DNA of 64,000 bases, from the NCBI GenBank assembly GCA_963555925.1, contig CAUVXJ010000077.1, positions 9,692 to 73,691 on the forward strand, written 5' to 3'. Source of the DNA: Protofrankia sp963555925 (GTDB lineage: Bacteria > Actinomycetota > Actinomycetes > Frankiales > Frankiaceae). The position numbers and the translations under genes are program-made. Under the pieces are notes generated by a model. It was not told where the DNA came from. It worked only from the letters and a program-made list of their open reading frames with translations, and ran no database searches. Within the stretch, counting starts at the first letter, position 1. Every line of letters begins with the position of its first letter. Positions 25,564 to 35,366 of this stretch are shown here, piece by piece.

Positions 25564-28500
25564 GTGCCCGCCGCCAACACGGCCGCCGGCCCTGCCGGCC
25601 GACCGCTCGCGATGGACGAGGCCGGCACGGAGCCCGGTCCGCGGATGCGGCTGGTTGCCAGCGGTGACGCAGTCACTCAACCCGCGGAAACCCAGGCCCC
25701 GCAAGAGCCCGATGCGCGCCCGAACCCGACATCTGCGGGCACGGTGACATTGCTGTTCACCGACATCGAGGGCTCGACCCGGCTCGTCCGCCGGTTTGGT
25801 GATCTTTATGGTGAGATCCTGGCCGAATGCCAACGTCTGCAGCGTCACGCATTCGACATGGCCGGCGGGCGGGAGATCGACACTCAGGGTGACTCGTTCT
25901 TCATCGCATTCCGCACGTCCAAGGACGCGGTGGTCGCGGCTGTGGCGGCTCAACGCGCCCTGGCGGCCCACACCTGGCCGGCCGGCGGCCGGATCCGCGT
26001 CCGGATGGGCATCCACACCACCGAACCAACCCCATGGACCGGCCGTTTCGTCGGGCTCGGCGTGCATCGCGCCGCCCGGCTGTGTTCCGCGGGACATGGT
26101 GGTCAGGTTCTGCTGTCGGAGACCACGCACTCGCTCATCGAGGACGGTCTGGCCACGGGCTTCGACGTCCGCTATCTCGGTGAGCACTGGCTGAAGGACT
26201 TCGATCGGGCCGAGCGGATCTGGCAGCTGGTGATACCCGGCCTCCCCGAGACGTTCGCCCCGTTGCGAACCCCCGACTCCTCGCTGCTGACCGCTCCGGA
26301 CAGCGAACCGACTGACGCCGACGGGGTCGACCAGCCGGACGCCGTGCACCTGGGCTGGCTGGACAACGCGGCGGACGCGACCTTCGTCGGCCGGACGCAC
26401 CAGCTTCGCGTGCTCCGGGATGCCTGGGACCGGGCTCGATCGGGGGTCCGGGTACTCGCGCTGATCAGCGGGGAGCCCGGCATCGGCAAAACCACTCTGG
26501 CTGCGCAGGTGGCGCGGACGGCACGCGACGACGGTGGGCTCGTGCTCTACGGCCGCTGGGACGAAGAGGTTCTCGCTCCCTACCAGGGGTACCGGGTGGC
26601 GTTGGGTGAGTACGCACGCACCTGCCCGAAGTCCGTGCTGCGCGCCGAACTCGGCGAGCACGCCGACGAGATCTCCCGGCTGTTCCCCGAGGTCACCGAG
26701 CGCGTCGGCGTTGTCGGCGCCCCCCTGGCGGGCAAAGCCGAGGCCGAGCGCTTTCGCCTGTTCGAGGCCCTCGACGGTTGGCTGCGCGCGATCGCCTCCC
26801 GACGTCCCGTGCTCGTCATCCTTGATGACCTGCAGTGGGCCGACCGCTCTTCGTTACTCCTGCTGGCGCACCTGATGCGGCTGCCGCGGGCGACACCGCT
26901 GCTGGTGGTGGCCACCTACCGCGATACGGGCCACGGAGAGCTGGCGTCCTTCCTGCCGGCACTGACTCGCGACACCGAGTGCCGGCGGGTGCGGTTGGGC
27001 GGGCTCGACCCCGAAGAGACCGTGGCGCTGGTCGGGCGGGTCTACGGTCGGGATCTCGCCGAGCCAGGTCGCCGGCTGGCCCTCGAGTTACAGGCGGACA
27101 CCGCGGGCAACCCGTTCTTCCTGACCGAGATGGTGCGGCACATGGTCGACCTCGGGACGTTGACGTCACTCACCGANNNNNNNNNNNNNNNNNNNNNNNN
27201 NNNNNNNNNNNNNNNNNNNNNNNNNNNNNNNNNNNNNNNNNNNNNNNNNNNNNNNNNNNNNNNNNNNNNNNNNNNNNNNNNNNNNNNNNNNNNNNNNNNN
27301 NNNNNNNNNNNNNNNNNNNNNNNNNNNNNNNNNNNNNNNNNNNNNNNNNNNNNNNNNNNNNNNNNNNNNNNNNNNNNNNNNNNNNNNNNNNNNNNNNNNN
27401 NNNNNNNNNNNNNNNNNNNNNNNNNNNNNNNNNNNNNNNNNNNNNNNNNNNNNNNNNNNNNNNNNNNNNNNNNNNNNNNNNNNNNNNNNNNNNNNNNNNN
27501 NNNNNNNNNNNNNNNNNNNNNNNNNNNNNNNNNNNNNNNNNNNNNNNNNNNNNNNNNNNNNNNNNNNNNNNNNNNNNNNNNNNNNNNNNNNNNNNNNNNN
27601 NNNNNNNNNNNNNNNNNNNNNNNNNNNNNNNNNNNNNNNNNNNNNNNNNNNNNNCTCCGGGGCCGTGGAGATCCCTGAAACCGTGCGCGATGTGGTGCAG
27701 TGGCGCCTGAGCCGGCTGTCCCCCCAGTGCCGGCCGGCCCTCGCCGTCGCGTCGGTGATCGGCCACGAGTTCGACCTCGACGTCCTGGCCGCCGCGGCAC
27801 CGATCGATGACCTCGACCTGCTCGACCTGCTCGATGAGGCCGGGCAGGCCGGCCTGGTACACGAGGCTTCCGACGCCCCCGCGCGCTACGTCTTCGCTCA
27901 CTCGGTGGTGCGCCGGGTGCTGCGCGACGGTCTGGGCCGTACCCGTACCGCACGGCTGCACCGGCGGATCGCCGACATTCTGGCGGACCGACCGGGAACG
28001 GCGCCGGCCGAGCTCGCCCACCACTACTGGGAGTGCTCGGACCCGGCTGTCGCCGACCGAAGCACCCACTACGCGCGCCTCGCCGGCGACCGAGCGCTGC
28101 AGGAGGCGGCTTTCGACAGCGCGGTATTCCACTACAGCCGGGCGCTGGATGTCCTGGACCGGCACGGAGGAGGCAGCGAGACGCTGCGGTGCGAGCTCCT
28201 GCTCACCCTTGGCGATGCCCACGGCCGGGCCGGGGAGTATCCGGCGCGGGACGCACGCTTCGAGCGGGCAGCCGCGGTCGCCCGCTCGGCCGGTACGGGT
28301 ACGGGTACGGACGCGGGTGCGGGTGCGGGTGCGTTGTTCGTCCGCGCGGCGCTCGGCTACGGCGGGGTCCTGCCGGCGGCGGTGAGCCCGGACGCGCAGG
28401 CACGGGCGCTTCTCACCGAGGCGCTGGAACGACTCGGTGACGCTGACAGTCCCCCACGCGCCAGGGTGCTCGGACGGCTGGCTCACTGGGCCCACTACGA

Positions 28501-29572
28501 GCGGCCCTACTGCGAGCGGGTGGCCATCTGCGACGAGGCGGAGACGATCGCCCGTCGGTTGGATGACCAGGCGACCGTCGCCGCCGTCCTGTACCACCGT
28601 TGCTGGGCCCTGGATGGCCCCCGCGACGTCGACGACCAGCTCGCCGCGGCCACCGAGATCCTGCGGCTCGGCGAAGAGCTTGGTGACCACGAACTACTGC
28701 TCGAGGGATTACGGGTCAGGCTCACCGCACGCTTCCGGCGGGGTGACTTCGAGCTGGCCACAGACACCGCGGCCACTCTCGCGGGTCTCGCCCGGGAGCT
28801 GCGCCATCCCGAGTTTCTACGGATGGCGACCATGTGGGACGTTGTCGTCGCCGCGCTTGAAGGCCGGCACGCCCATGCGCAGGTCCACTCCGACGAGTTG
28901 CGCGCCCGGCTTCACCAGATCGGCCATCCCCAAACCGAACTGATCTCCATCGGCCAGGCGATTCCCACGATGTGGCTACGCGGCGGCCTAGGCGATACCG
29001 CGGGTTTCATCGACGACATCGCCGCCCGATGGCCGGAGATGCGAATCTGGCCGGCACTCAAGGCGTGGGTCGGCGCCGAGCTGGGAGCCGACGAGGAGGT
29101 CAGAACGATCCTCGGCGCCATCTCACCGAGCACCCCGGCCACGCTCGACGAGAACTACCTGTGGTGGGGGACGATCGTCGCGCTCACCCGCGCGGCCATC
29201 TCGGTCGGCGACCAAGTCTGGGCGCAGGCCCTCTACGACCTCGCGCTGCCCTTCGCCCGTCACAACGCGACCATCGGTCTGGCGGCCTTCCTCGGTGCGG
29301 TGGCCCACCATCTCGGTGTGCTCGCGGGCACGCTCAGACGGTGGGACGCCGCCTGCGCGCACCTTGAGGCAGCGCTGGAACGCCACCAGACCATGTCAGC
29401 CCGACCGTTCGTCGCGCTGACACAGGTGGAGTACGCGGGCATCCTGGTCTCCCGTAATGCCCCCGGCGACCGGGAACGCGCCCGCGACCTGCGTGCGGCC
29501 GCCCTCGCGACGGCTGCCGATCTGGGCCTCGAAACGGTCCGGACGATCGCCGCACGGATGACCCTCGACTGA
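25564..29572 (+). CDS. Large regulator: class III cyclase domain, AAA ATPase, TPR-like region (interrupted by gap)
   Basis: One long gene split by an assembly gap at 27177-27654; the two halves are in different frames only because the gap length is arbitrary. The N-terminal half has a class III nucleotidyl cyclase domain ('VTLLFTDIEGSTRLV', 'DTQGDSFFIAF') with both metal-binding Asp. It is followed by an AAA/STAND ATPase with Walker A 'GEPGIGKTT' and Walker B 'LVILDDLQWAD'. The C-terminal ~600 residues are Ala/Leu-rich helical repeats. The position usually holding the catalytic Asn is His ('GVHRAARL'), so cyclase activity is doubtful. The GTG start has AGGGGG six bases ahead. No LuxR DNA-binding tail is seen at the end. 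Confidence 0.82.
27177..27654. other. Assembly gap (N)
   Basis: A run of 478 N inside the cyclase/AAA regulator gene. The frame difference across it is not evidence for a real frameshift. Confidence 0.99.
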
Positions 29573-29603
29573 TCACCGGCCGGGCATCACCGGCCGGTGA
29601 TCA
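29570..29603. terminator. Bidirectional terminator hairpin between convergent genes
   Basis: TGATCACCGGCC and GGCCGGTGATCA form a perfect 12-bp stem around ten bases. The left arm begins with the TGA stop of the regulator, and the right arm ends with the TCA (TGA on the minus strand) of the hydrolase. One palindrome thus carries both stop codons and could end transcription from both sides. It has no T-run. Confidence 0.7.
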
Positions 29604-31433
29604 GAGCGTGGCGGTGGGCTCGAGATGGCTCAGGATGAAGGGGTAGACGTCACGGTCTGCATCCTGACCGATGATCGCGTCAAGGTGGGCGTAACCGGGT
29701 AGCAGGCTGCGGCTGTACAGGCCGGGGCCGTTGGCCTCGCGGAGCCAGTGCATGGTCCGCGCGCTTCCGTCCGGTAGAAAGATGTAGTTGTCCGTTCCCT
29801 GCAGGAAGCGGATGGGTAGCCGCAGGAACTCCGCGTTCGTGGTGTAGACGTCCTGGCCACGGTCATCGACGGCCCTACTCCCCCGCATCATCAACGCCAG
29901 GTGCCGCAACGCGGTGAGGTTACCGACACCGAACATGTCGTTGAGCGCCTCATGGGTCGCCTGGTTCAGTCGCGCGTGGCGATGGGTGCAGCCGTAGATG
30001 GCGTTGATCCAGCGGCACAGCGCCTGACCGCATCGTTCGGAACCGGCCATCGGCAGCGCCCGCAATGCCAGGTCGACCGCGATGCCGGGCGGGGTGAACC
30101 GCCCCGGCCGGACAAGGCTCAGGCCGACACCGCCCAGCAGCTCCCCGACGCGCACCGCGGCCTTGAACCGGTTCAGCGGCGAAGTGACCGGATGCAGCGT
30201 GAACTGCGCGCAGACCGCCGAACGGACGTCGGGCAGTTTGCCGACCGCCAGGGCCATCAGCAGTGACGCCGAACCCACACAGTGCCCGTAGGCCTGCACA
30301 CTCGGCGCCGCGGTGACCCGGCGGACCTCGTCGACGGCGGCCGGCCAGTCCTGCGTGGCGATGACGTCGATGCTGAACTGGCCCGCTGACGAGGGCAGCG
30401 CGATGGATGCGCGGTAGTCGAACAACCACACGTCGTATTGCTGCTCGACGAGGAACTCGGTCAGGTTGGTGCGGATCGTGTCCGCCAGGAACGCCGACGT
30501 CGACATGCCGAATCCGGAGGCCAGCAGGACCGGCCCCTTGGTCCCGCCCTGGTACCGGATGAGCCGCAGCCAGCCGTCCATCCCCACTTCGGTTCCCTCA
30601 TGCCAACGGCCGCCCGCACCGCACCACCGAACCTCGGGAACCGGCAGCCGTAGCTGCCGGCGCGACGGCCGCCCTGAAGGACGACTGGGCGCGGCGGGAA
30701 AACGGCGGGCCTCGTCCAGCGGGCCACCGTAGATCCGCAGCAGGTATCCGGCGAATAGCTTGTGAACCGCCAGTTCGTACGACCGGCGGCGGCCGGCGGG
30801 GACGCCCAGCACCTCCACGGCCCGCAGATTCCGGACGAAGTCCGCGAACGCGATACGCGCAATGCCCACGCCGAGTGTCCCAGCGGTGACCGAGCCCACG
30901 GTGAAGTAGAGGGTTGTCGCATCCGACCACGCATCGAAACCGGGACGGTCGTGCAGAACCTTGAATCCGTCGAGAACGTAGCCCTCACCGTCAGCTGCGA
31001 CCAGTGACAGCCGATAACGTACGTGCCAGGTCTCGACCTGCTCGACTACGGGTTCGAACAGCACGACTTCGCCGCCGACGATCGTCAGCGGATCCGCGGA
31101 CAGCACCGGTATCCGCACGCTGCCCGACGGACGCCCCGGCGTGGCATGGTCCTGAACAAGCGCGTCGGCGTCCTCGAAGTCAACCGTGAGGACTATCTCG
31201 ACCGACGTTCCCTCGGACTGCCCGAGAAGATCATTGGAGCCCGCGAGCGCGTCGACGAAACCGTGATCGGCCGTCCCCTGACCGGCGGACCAGCCGGCCT
31301 GGAAATCCTCGGTCACCCCGGTCGACAGATAGCCCGTCAACCGCTCGCGTAACCGCAGGGCCGGGCGAGGCGGTTGATCCCGATCCGACGGCTGGTCGGA
31401 CGACGGAACCTCCGGCGTGGAAAGACCGGTCAT
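29601..31433 (-). CDS. Alpha/beta hydrolase with Cys nucleophile (PhaC/GMC-associated type)
   Basis: A 610-residue protein. Residues ~30-220 form an all-beta domain ('GYVLDGFKVLHDRPGFD', 'ATTLYFTV') like the one found beside alpha/beta hydrolase domains in actinobacterial cholesterol-oxidase-type fusions. The hydrolase fold follows: 'VLLASGFGMSTSAF', and the nucleophile elbow 'AYGHCVGSASLL', where Cys replaces the usual Ser as in PHA synthases. The final catalytic His is probably in 'LPGYAHLDAI'. The ATG has GGGGGAGA upstream. It is not a usual dcw-cluster gene. A lipid or sterol-ester substrate is inference. Confidence 0.78.
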   Translation of the reverse strand: MTGLSTPEVPSSDQPSDRDQPPRPALRLRERLTGYLSTGVTEDFQAGWSAGQGTADHGFVDALAGSNDLLGQSEGTSVEIVLTVDFEDADALVQDHATPGRPSGSVRIPVLSADPLTIVGGEVVLFEPVVEQVETWHVRYRLSLVAADGEGYVLDGFKVLHDRPGFDAWSDATTLYFTVGSVTAGTLGVGIARIAFADFVRNLRAVEVLGVPAGRRRSYELAVHKLFAGYLLRIYGGPLDEARRFPAAPSRPSGRPSRRQLRLPVPEVRWCGAGGRWHEGTEVGMDGWLRLIRYQGGTKGPVLLASGFGMSTSAFLADTIRTNLTEFLVEQQYDVWLFDYRASIALPSSAGQFSIDVIATQDWPAAVDEVRRVTAAPSVQAYGHCVGSASLLMALAVGKLPDVRSAVCAQFTLHPVTSPLNRFKAAVRVGELLGGVGLSLVRPGRFTPPGIAVDLALRALPMAGSERCGQALCRWINAIYGCTHRHARLNQATHEALNDMFGVGNLTALRHLALMMRGSRAVDDRGQDVYTTNAEFLRLPIRFLQGTDNYIFLPDGSARTMHWLREANGPGLYSRSLLPGYAHLDAIIGQDADRDVYPFILSHLEPTATL

Positions 31434-31479
31434 AATCTCTCCCCCATATCACTGCAGGACCCTGCCATGTCACCGCGTG

Positions 31480-31569
31480 GCCGACGTGGCCGACGTGGCC
31501 GACGTAGCCGACGTAGCCGACGTGGCCGACGTAGCCGACGTAGCCGACGTGGCCGACGTAGCCGACGTA
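31480..31569. repeat. 9-bp minisatellite, ten units
   Basis: Ten head-to-tail copies of GCCGACGTR. The last base follows the pattern G,G,A,A,G,A,A,G,A,A, so a 27-bp higher-order unit is visible. It lies between the hydrolase start and the end of the second murC-like gene. It could be read as a repeated VAD or GRRSRR peptide, but no gene is supported here. Copy number is likely variable. Confidence 0.9.
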
Positions 31570-31684
31570 GCCGCGATGCCCATCGATGCTGAGTTCGCCG
31601 AGCACGGTCCCATGCCCGCATCGGCTACGTCACTATCCGCCAGCCGACATGGCGCTGACATGCGGCACTTCTGCCCGAGCGCCG

Positions 31685-33118
31685 CTATCCCAACGCGTCG
31701 AGTACCCACCGACCCACCTCGGTTATCGTGCCGGCCCCCAGGGTCAGCAGCAGGACGCCGTCCGGCGCGGCCGGCAGACTGACCGACAGGTCGCTGGCGA
31801 GCCGGTCGGTGAGTTCCGCCCATGGGACGTAGTACGTCGTCTCCGGCACGAAGATCTTCTTGGCGAGGTCGCAGGCGTGCAGCCCCAGGGTGTCGTGCTC
31901 ACGAGCGGCGTAGATATCGGTGACGTACACCCGGTCGGCGTCGGTGAACGCCTCGGCGAAATCATCCATCAGTGCGGCCAGCCGGCTGAACGTGTGCGGC
32001 TGCACGGCAACCCACACCCGGCGCGAGCCGGCCCGCTGGCGGGCCGCTGCCAGCGTCACCCGGATCTCGGTCGGGTGGTGGGCGTAGTCATCGACGATCT
32101 CCAACGGTCCATGGCGGTCGGTCGATGCGGCGGTGCCGACCCGCTCGAACCGGCGGGCCGCACCGGTGTAGGTCGCAAGGGTCGCGAGAGTGTCGGGTAC
32201 GGCAAGACCCCGCTCCGCGGCGACGGCGAGCGCCGCGAGCGCGTTGAGAACGGTGTGGACGCCCGGCAACGCAAGCGTGAGCGTCCCGATGTCGTGCCCG
32301 TCCCGGCTGACCGTGGCCTGGATGCCGCCGTCCGGCGTCGGGCGCGGATCCACCGCCCGCCAGGTCCGGGCGGCTTGGAGACCGTAGTCGACGACTCTGG
32401 CATGCCCGGCCGGCAGGGCCGCGAGCACCGCCTGAACGCCGGGATGGTCCCCGCAGACGACCAGCGTCCCGCCGGGGCGAACCCGCGCGGCGAACGCGGT
32501 GAAGGCCGCGCGCACGGCCGCCTCATCGGGGAAGAGGTCGGGGTGCTCCCACTCGACGTTGGTGATCACAGCAAGCGCGGGGTCGAGGTTCGCGAACGCC
32601 CCGCCGTACTCATCGGCCTCCAGGACGAACAGCGCTCCGGCTCCGACCAGGGCGTTGCCACCGAGCTGCGCGACCTCGGCGCCGATCACCGCGGTCGGGT
32701 CGACCCCGGCGGCCCGCAGCACCAGGGCGAGCATGGCCGACGTGGTGGTCTTGCCGTGCGAGCCAGCGACCGCGAGCAGGTCGTAGCCGGCGGTCAGTTG
32801 CGGCAGCCAGTCGCTGCGGCGGCGGACCGGAACACCGCACCGCCGCGCAGCCGCCAGCTCGGGATGGTCATCGGGGAACGCGCTGGACACCACGACGACG
32901 TCCACGCCGGCCAGTTCCGCGGCCAGCACGGCCGGGTCGGTGACGGCTCCGACCCGTACCCGGGCGCCGGCGGCGCGCAGAGCGTCCAGGCGGGGTGCGT
33001 CCTGGGCGTCGCTGCCGCTGACCATCCCGCCACGGGCCAGGTGGATGTGGGCGAGCGCGGACAGGCCCGCCCCGGCTATTCCGAGGAAGCGAACGTGCTG
33101 AGGGTTCTCACCGGTCAC
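31685..33118 (-). CDS. Second MurC-like Mur ligase
   Basis: A 477-residue Mur ligase, clearly homologous to MurC. The N-terminal domain has 'VRFLGIAGAGLSALAHI' and 'VSGSDAQDAPRL'. The P-loop is 'VAGSHGKTTTSAML', and 'VDDYAHHPTEIRVTL' is the MurC-type C-terminal signature. It shares the ligase layout with the murC 0.8 kb upstream but differs in detail ('LEADEYGG' rather than 'AEADESDG'), so it is a diverged paralogue, not a recent duplicate. It may make UDP-MurNAc-L-Ala under other conditions or use another amino acid. The GTG start is inferred from the MurC alignment. Confidence 0.85.
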   Translation of the reverse strand: MTGENPQHVRFLGIAGAGLSALAHIHLARGGMVSGSDAQDAPRLDALRAAGARVRVGAVTDPAVLAAELAGVDVVVVSSAFPDDHPELAAARRCGVPVRRRSDWLPQLTAGYDLLAVAGSHGKTTTSAMLALVLRAAGVDPTAVIGAEVAQLGGNALVGAGALFVLEADEYGGAFANLDPALAVITNVEWEHPDLFPDEAAVRAAFTAFAARVRPGGTLVVCGDHPGVQAVLAALPAGHARVVDYGLQAARTWRAVDPRPTPDGGIQATVSRDGHDIGTLTLALPGVHTVLNALAALAVAAERGLAVPDTLATLATYTGAARRFERVGTAASTDRHGPLEIVDDYAHHPTEIRVTLAAARQRAGSRRVWVAVQPHTFSRLAALMDDFAEAFTDADRVYVTDIYAAREHDTLGLHACDLAKKIFVPETTYYVPWAELTDRLASDLSVSLPAAPDGVLLLTLGAGTITEVGRWVLDALG

Positions 33119-33276
33119 GACAGGCAGTGAACACCACGCCGGGCCCCGGTTCCCCACGGCCACGCCCCATCCCCATGCCCCATGCCCCATGCCCCGCGCA
33201 CCGCGCACCGCCGCTGCACACGACCACCGTTACACTGAAGATCAGATATTGCTCGGGCAGCCGAGGGGAGATCGGC

Positions 33277-33849
33277 ATGACGGTCGTCCACCCGACGCCC
33301 CCGTTGTTGGTACAGCTGCCCGGACGAGCACTCACTTTGGACGACGTGACCCAGCTGGCCGCGGCCGACGAGCTCCATCGATACGAACTCGCCGAGGGGA
33401 ACCTGCTGGTCATGCCGCCAGCCGACACCGAACACGCCACGTTGATCACACAGCTCGTGGTATGGCTGGTCACCAACGGTTATAGCCCCGACCGGGTGCT
33501 GGCCACGCCCGGTCTCCGGATCACCGAATCATCCAGTGGCCGTAGTCCCGACGTGCTCGTCCTGCGCCGCCCGGCCCCGCGGGGCACCGTGTGGATCGAC
33601 CCGGCCGACACCCTGCTCGTGGTGGAGGTCGTCTCCCCGGGCTCGGAGAACCTGGACCGCACGATCAAACCGGGCGAGTACGCCCGCGCCGGTATCGCCC
33701 GGTTCTGGCGGATCGAACGGGACGGCGGTCCGGCGACAGCCCACATGTACGCGCTGGGTAGCGACGAGCGGGGCGAACCGGCCTACATCAGCCACCGGGC
33801 CACGCTGCTCGACGAGCTTCTCGCCACCGCACCGCCGCACCTGTCCTGA
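33277..33849 (+). CDS. Uma2 family (DUF820) putative endonuclease
   Basis: A 190-residue protein of the Uma2 family, PD-(D/E)XK-like. Family signatures are 'DELHRYELAEGNLLVMPP', 'GRSPDVLVLRR' with the metal-binding Asp, and 'LLVVEVVSPGSENLDRTIKPGEY', where EVVSP...K supplies the acidic residue and Lys of the nuclease site. The ATG at 33277 has GGGGAG six bases upstream. It sits on the opposite strand between the two murC-type genes. The family is common in actinobacteria and cyanobacteria, and its biological role is unknown. Confidence 0.85.
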   Translation: MTVVHPTPPLLVQLPGRALTLDDVTQLAAADELHRYELAEGNLLVMPPADTEHATLITQLVVWLVTNGYSPDRVLATPGLRITESSSGRSPDVLVLRRPAPRGTVWIDPADTLLVVEVVSPGSENLDRTIKPGEYARAGIARFWRIERDGGPATAHMYALGSDERGEPAYISHRATLLDELLATAPPHLS

Positions 33850-33900
33850 CCAGCCGCCCAGATGGCGCCCACGGCCACAACTCTCCGGTGTGGATCAGCC

Positions 33901-35337
33901 TCAGCTGGACAGGGTTGCCCGTTCGGCGAAGACGCGCAGGAGCTCCCCGCCGAGCAGAGTCACGTCGCCTGCTCCGATGGTGAGCACCAGGTCGCCCGGA
34001 CGCGCGAACGCCGCGACCCGGCCCGCCGCGGCTGACCAGGACGGCTCGTAGACGACCTGGTCAGCGGGCAGCGGCACGCAGGAGGCAATCGTCGCACCGC
34101 TGACCCCCGGGAGCTCCTGTTCCCCCGCGCCGAAGACATCCATGACCACCACGGCATCCGCGAGGCCCAGCGCGGTGCCGAACTCGGCGGCGAAGGCAAC
34201 CGTCCGGCTGTAGAGGTGCGGCTGGAAAGCGACCACGACCCGGCCGCCCTCGGCGACGTCACGGGCGGTCCGCAACACTGCCATGATCTTTGTCGGATGG
34301 TTGGCGTAGTCGTCGACCACCCGGATGCCCTCGACGCTGCCCTTGGCCTCGAACCGGCGGCGGACGCCGGCGAACCCCGCCAGCCCCTCCAACAGGCCGG
34401 CCGCAGGCAGGCCGAGCTCCAGCCCGGCGGCCAGCGCACCGGCCGCGTTGAGCAGATTGTGCCGCCCGGGTACCCGCAGGGTCAGCTCGCCCAGTCGCCT
34501 GCCGCGGACGACCACTTCGCATGTGGAGCCGGTCGGCGAGACCATCGCGAGCTCCACCCGGACGTGGGCGTCCACCGACTCGCCATAGGTGGTGACCCGC
34601 GGTGTGTTCGAGCCGCCTTCGGAGTCCCGCAGCGCGGTGACGAGTCTGGCCGCGCCGGGGTCGTCCAGGCAGGCCACCACAAAGCCGTCCGGATCGACAC
34701 CGTCGAGGAACCGCGCGAACGCGGTCTCGACGTTCTCGCGCTGACGGTAGTAGTCAAGATGATCGGCTTCCACATTGGTGACGAGCGCGCCGAATGGCTC
34801 TAGCAGCAGAAATCCGCCGTCGCTCTCATCGGCCTCAGCGATGAAGATCTCGCCCGAGCCGGCGTGCGCGTTGGAGCCAGCCTCATTGATGTCACTGCCG
34901 GTGACAAACGACGGGTCGGCGCCGCACGCCTGCATCGCGACGGTGGCCATCAGCGTGGTCGTCGTCTTCCCATGGGTACCGGCAACCGCGAGCCCACGAA
35001 ATCCCTGCATCAGCGCGGCAAGCGCGGCGGCCCGGGAGACAACACGCAGGCCACGTCTTCTCGCCTCCTCGACCTCCGGATTTCCCGCTGGAATGGCCTG
35101 AGAGAAGATCAAAGTACGGGCGCCACCGAGATGGTTCGGATCATGACCAATCACCACGTGAGCCCCGAGCGCCCGAAGCGCGGCCAATCGGCGGGTGTCC
35201 CGGGCATCGCTTCCGGACACATCCGCGCCGCGTCGCAGCAACAGCCGGGCGAGGCCGCTCATACCGGCGCCGCCGATCCCCACGAGGTGAACACGGTCGA
35301 AGTTGTCCGGTAGCGCCCGAGCTGTCACAGGTGACAT
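33901..35337 (-). CDS. murC: UDP-N-acetylmuramate--L-alanine ligase
   Basis: The cytoplasmic enzyme that adds L-Ala to UDP-MurNAc, 478 residues. It shows the full MurC pattern: 'VHLVGIGGAGMSGLARLL', 'SGSDARDTRRL', P-loop 'AGTHGKTTTT', 'AEADESDGGFLLL', 'TNVEADHLDYY', and 'VDDYANHPTKI'. It lies 29 bp downstream of murG on the same strand. In most actinobacteria ftsQ follows murC; here the next gene on this strand is a second MurC-like ligase, separated by a Uma2 gene on the other strand. Confidence 0.95.
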   Translation of the reverse strand: MSPVTARALPDNFDRVHLVGIGGAGMSGLARLLLRRGADVSGSDARDTRRLAALRALGAHVVIGHDPNHLGGARTLIFSQAIPAGNPEVEEARRRGLRVVSRAAALAALMQGFRGLAVAGTHGKTTTTLMATVAMQACGADPSFVTGSDINEAGSNAHAGSGEIFIAEADESDGGFLLLEPFGALVTNVEADHLDYYRQRENVETAFARFLDGVDPDGFVVACLDDPGAARLVTALRDSEGGSNTPRVTTYGESVDAHVRVELAMVSPTGSTCEVVVRGRRLGELTLRVPGRHNLLNAAGALAAGLELGLPAAGLLEGLAGFAGVRRRFEAKGSVEGIRVVDDYANHPTKIMAVLRTARDVAEGGRVVVAFQPHLYSRTVAFAAEFGTALGLADAVVVMDVFGAGEQELPGVSGATIASCVPLPADQVVYEPSWSAAAGRVAAFARPGDLVLTIGAGDVTLLGGELLRVFAERATLSS

Positions 35338-35366
35338 CTTGCCCCATCCATCGCCTCGGACCGGGT

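Noticed and set aside
25564..29572. Two separate regulator genes either side of the gap
   Set aside because: The first half ends in mid ATPase domain and the second continues the same domain type; the simplest reading is one gene with a gap of wrong length.
31480..31569. The 9-bp array as a CRISPR or as a coding Val-Ala-Asp repeat gene
   Set aside because: Units are contiguous with no spacers and are far too short; no ribosome site or conserved frame supports a protein.
31586..33130. A 514-codon plus-strand frame opposite the second MurC-like gene
   Set aside because: Composition is Arg/Gly/Gln-rich with no motif; it is a shadow of the ligase gene, which has full family signatures.
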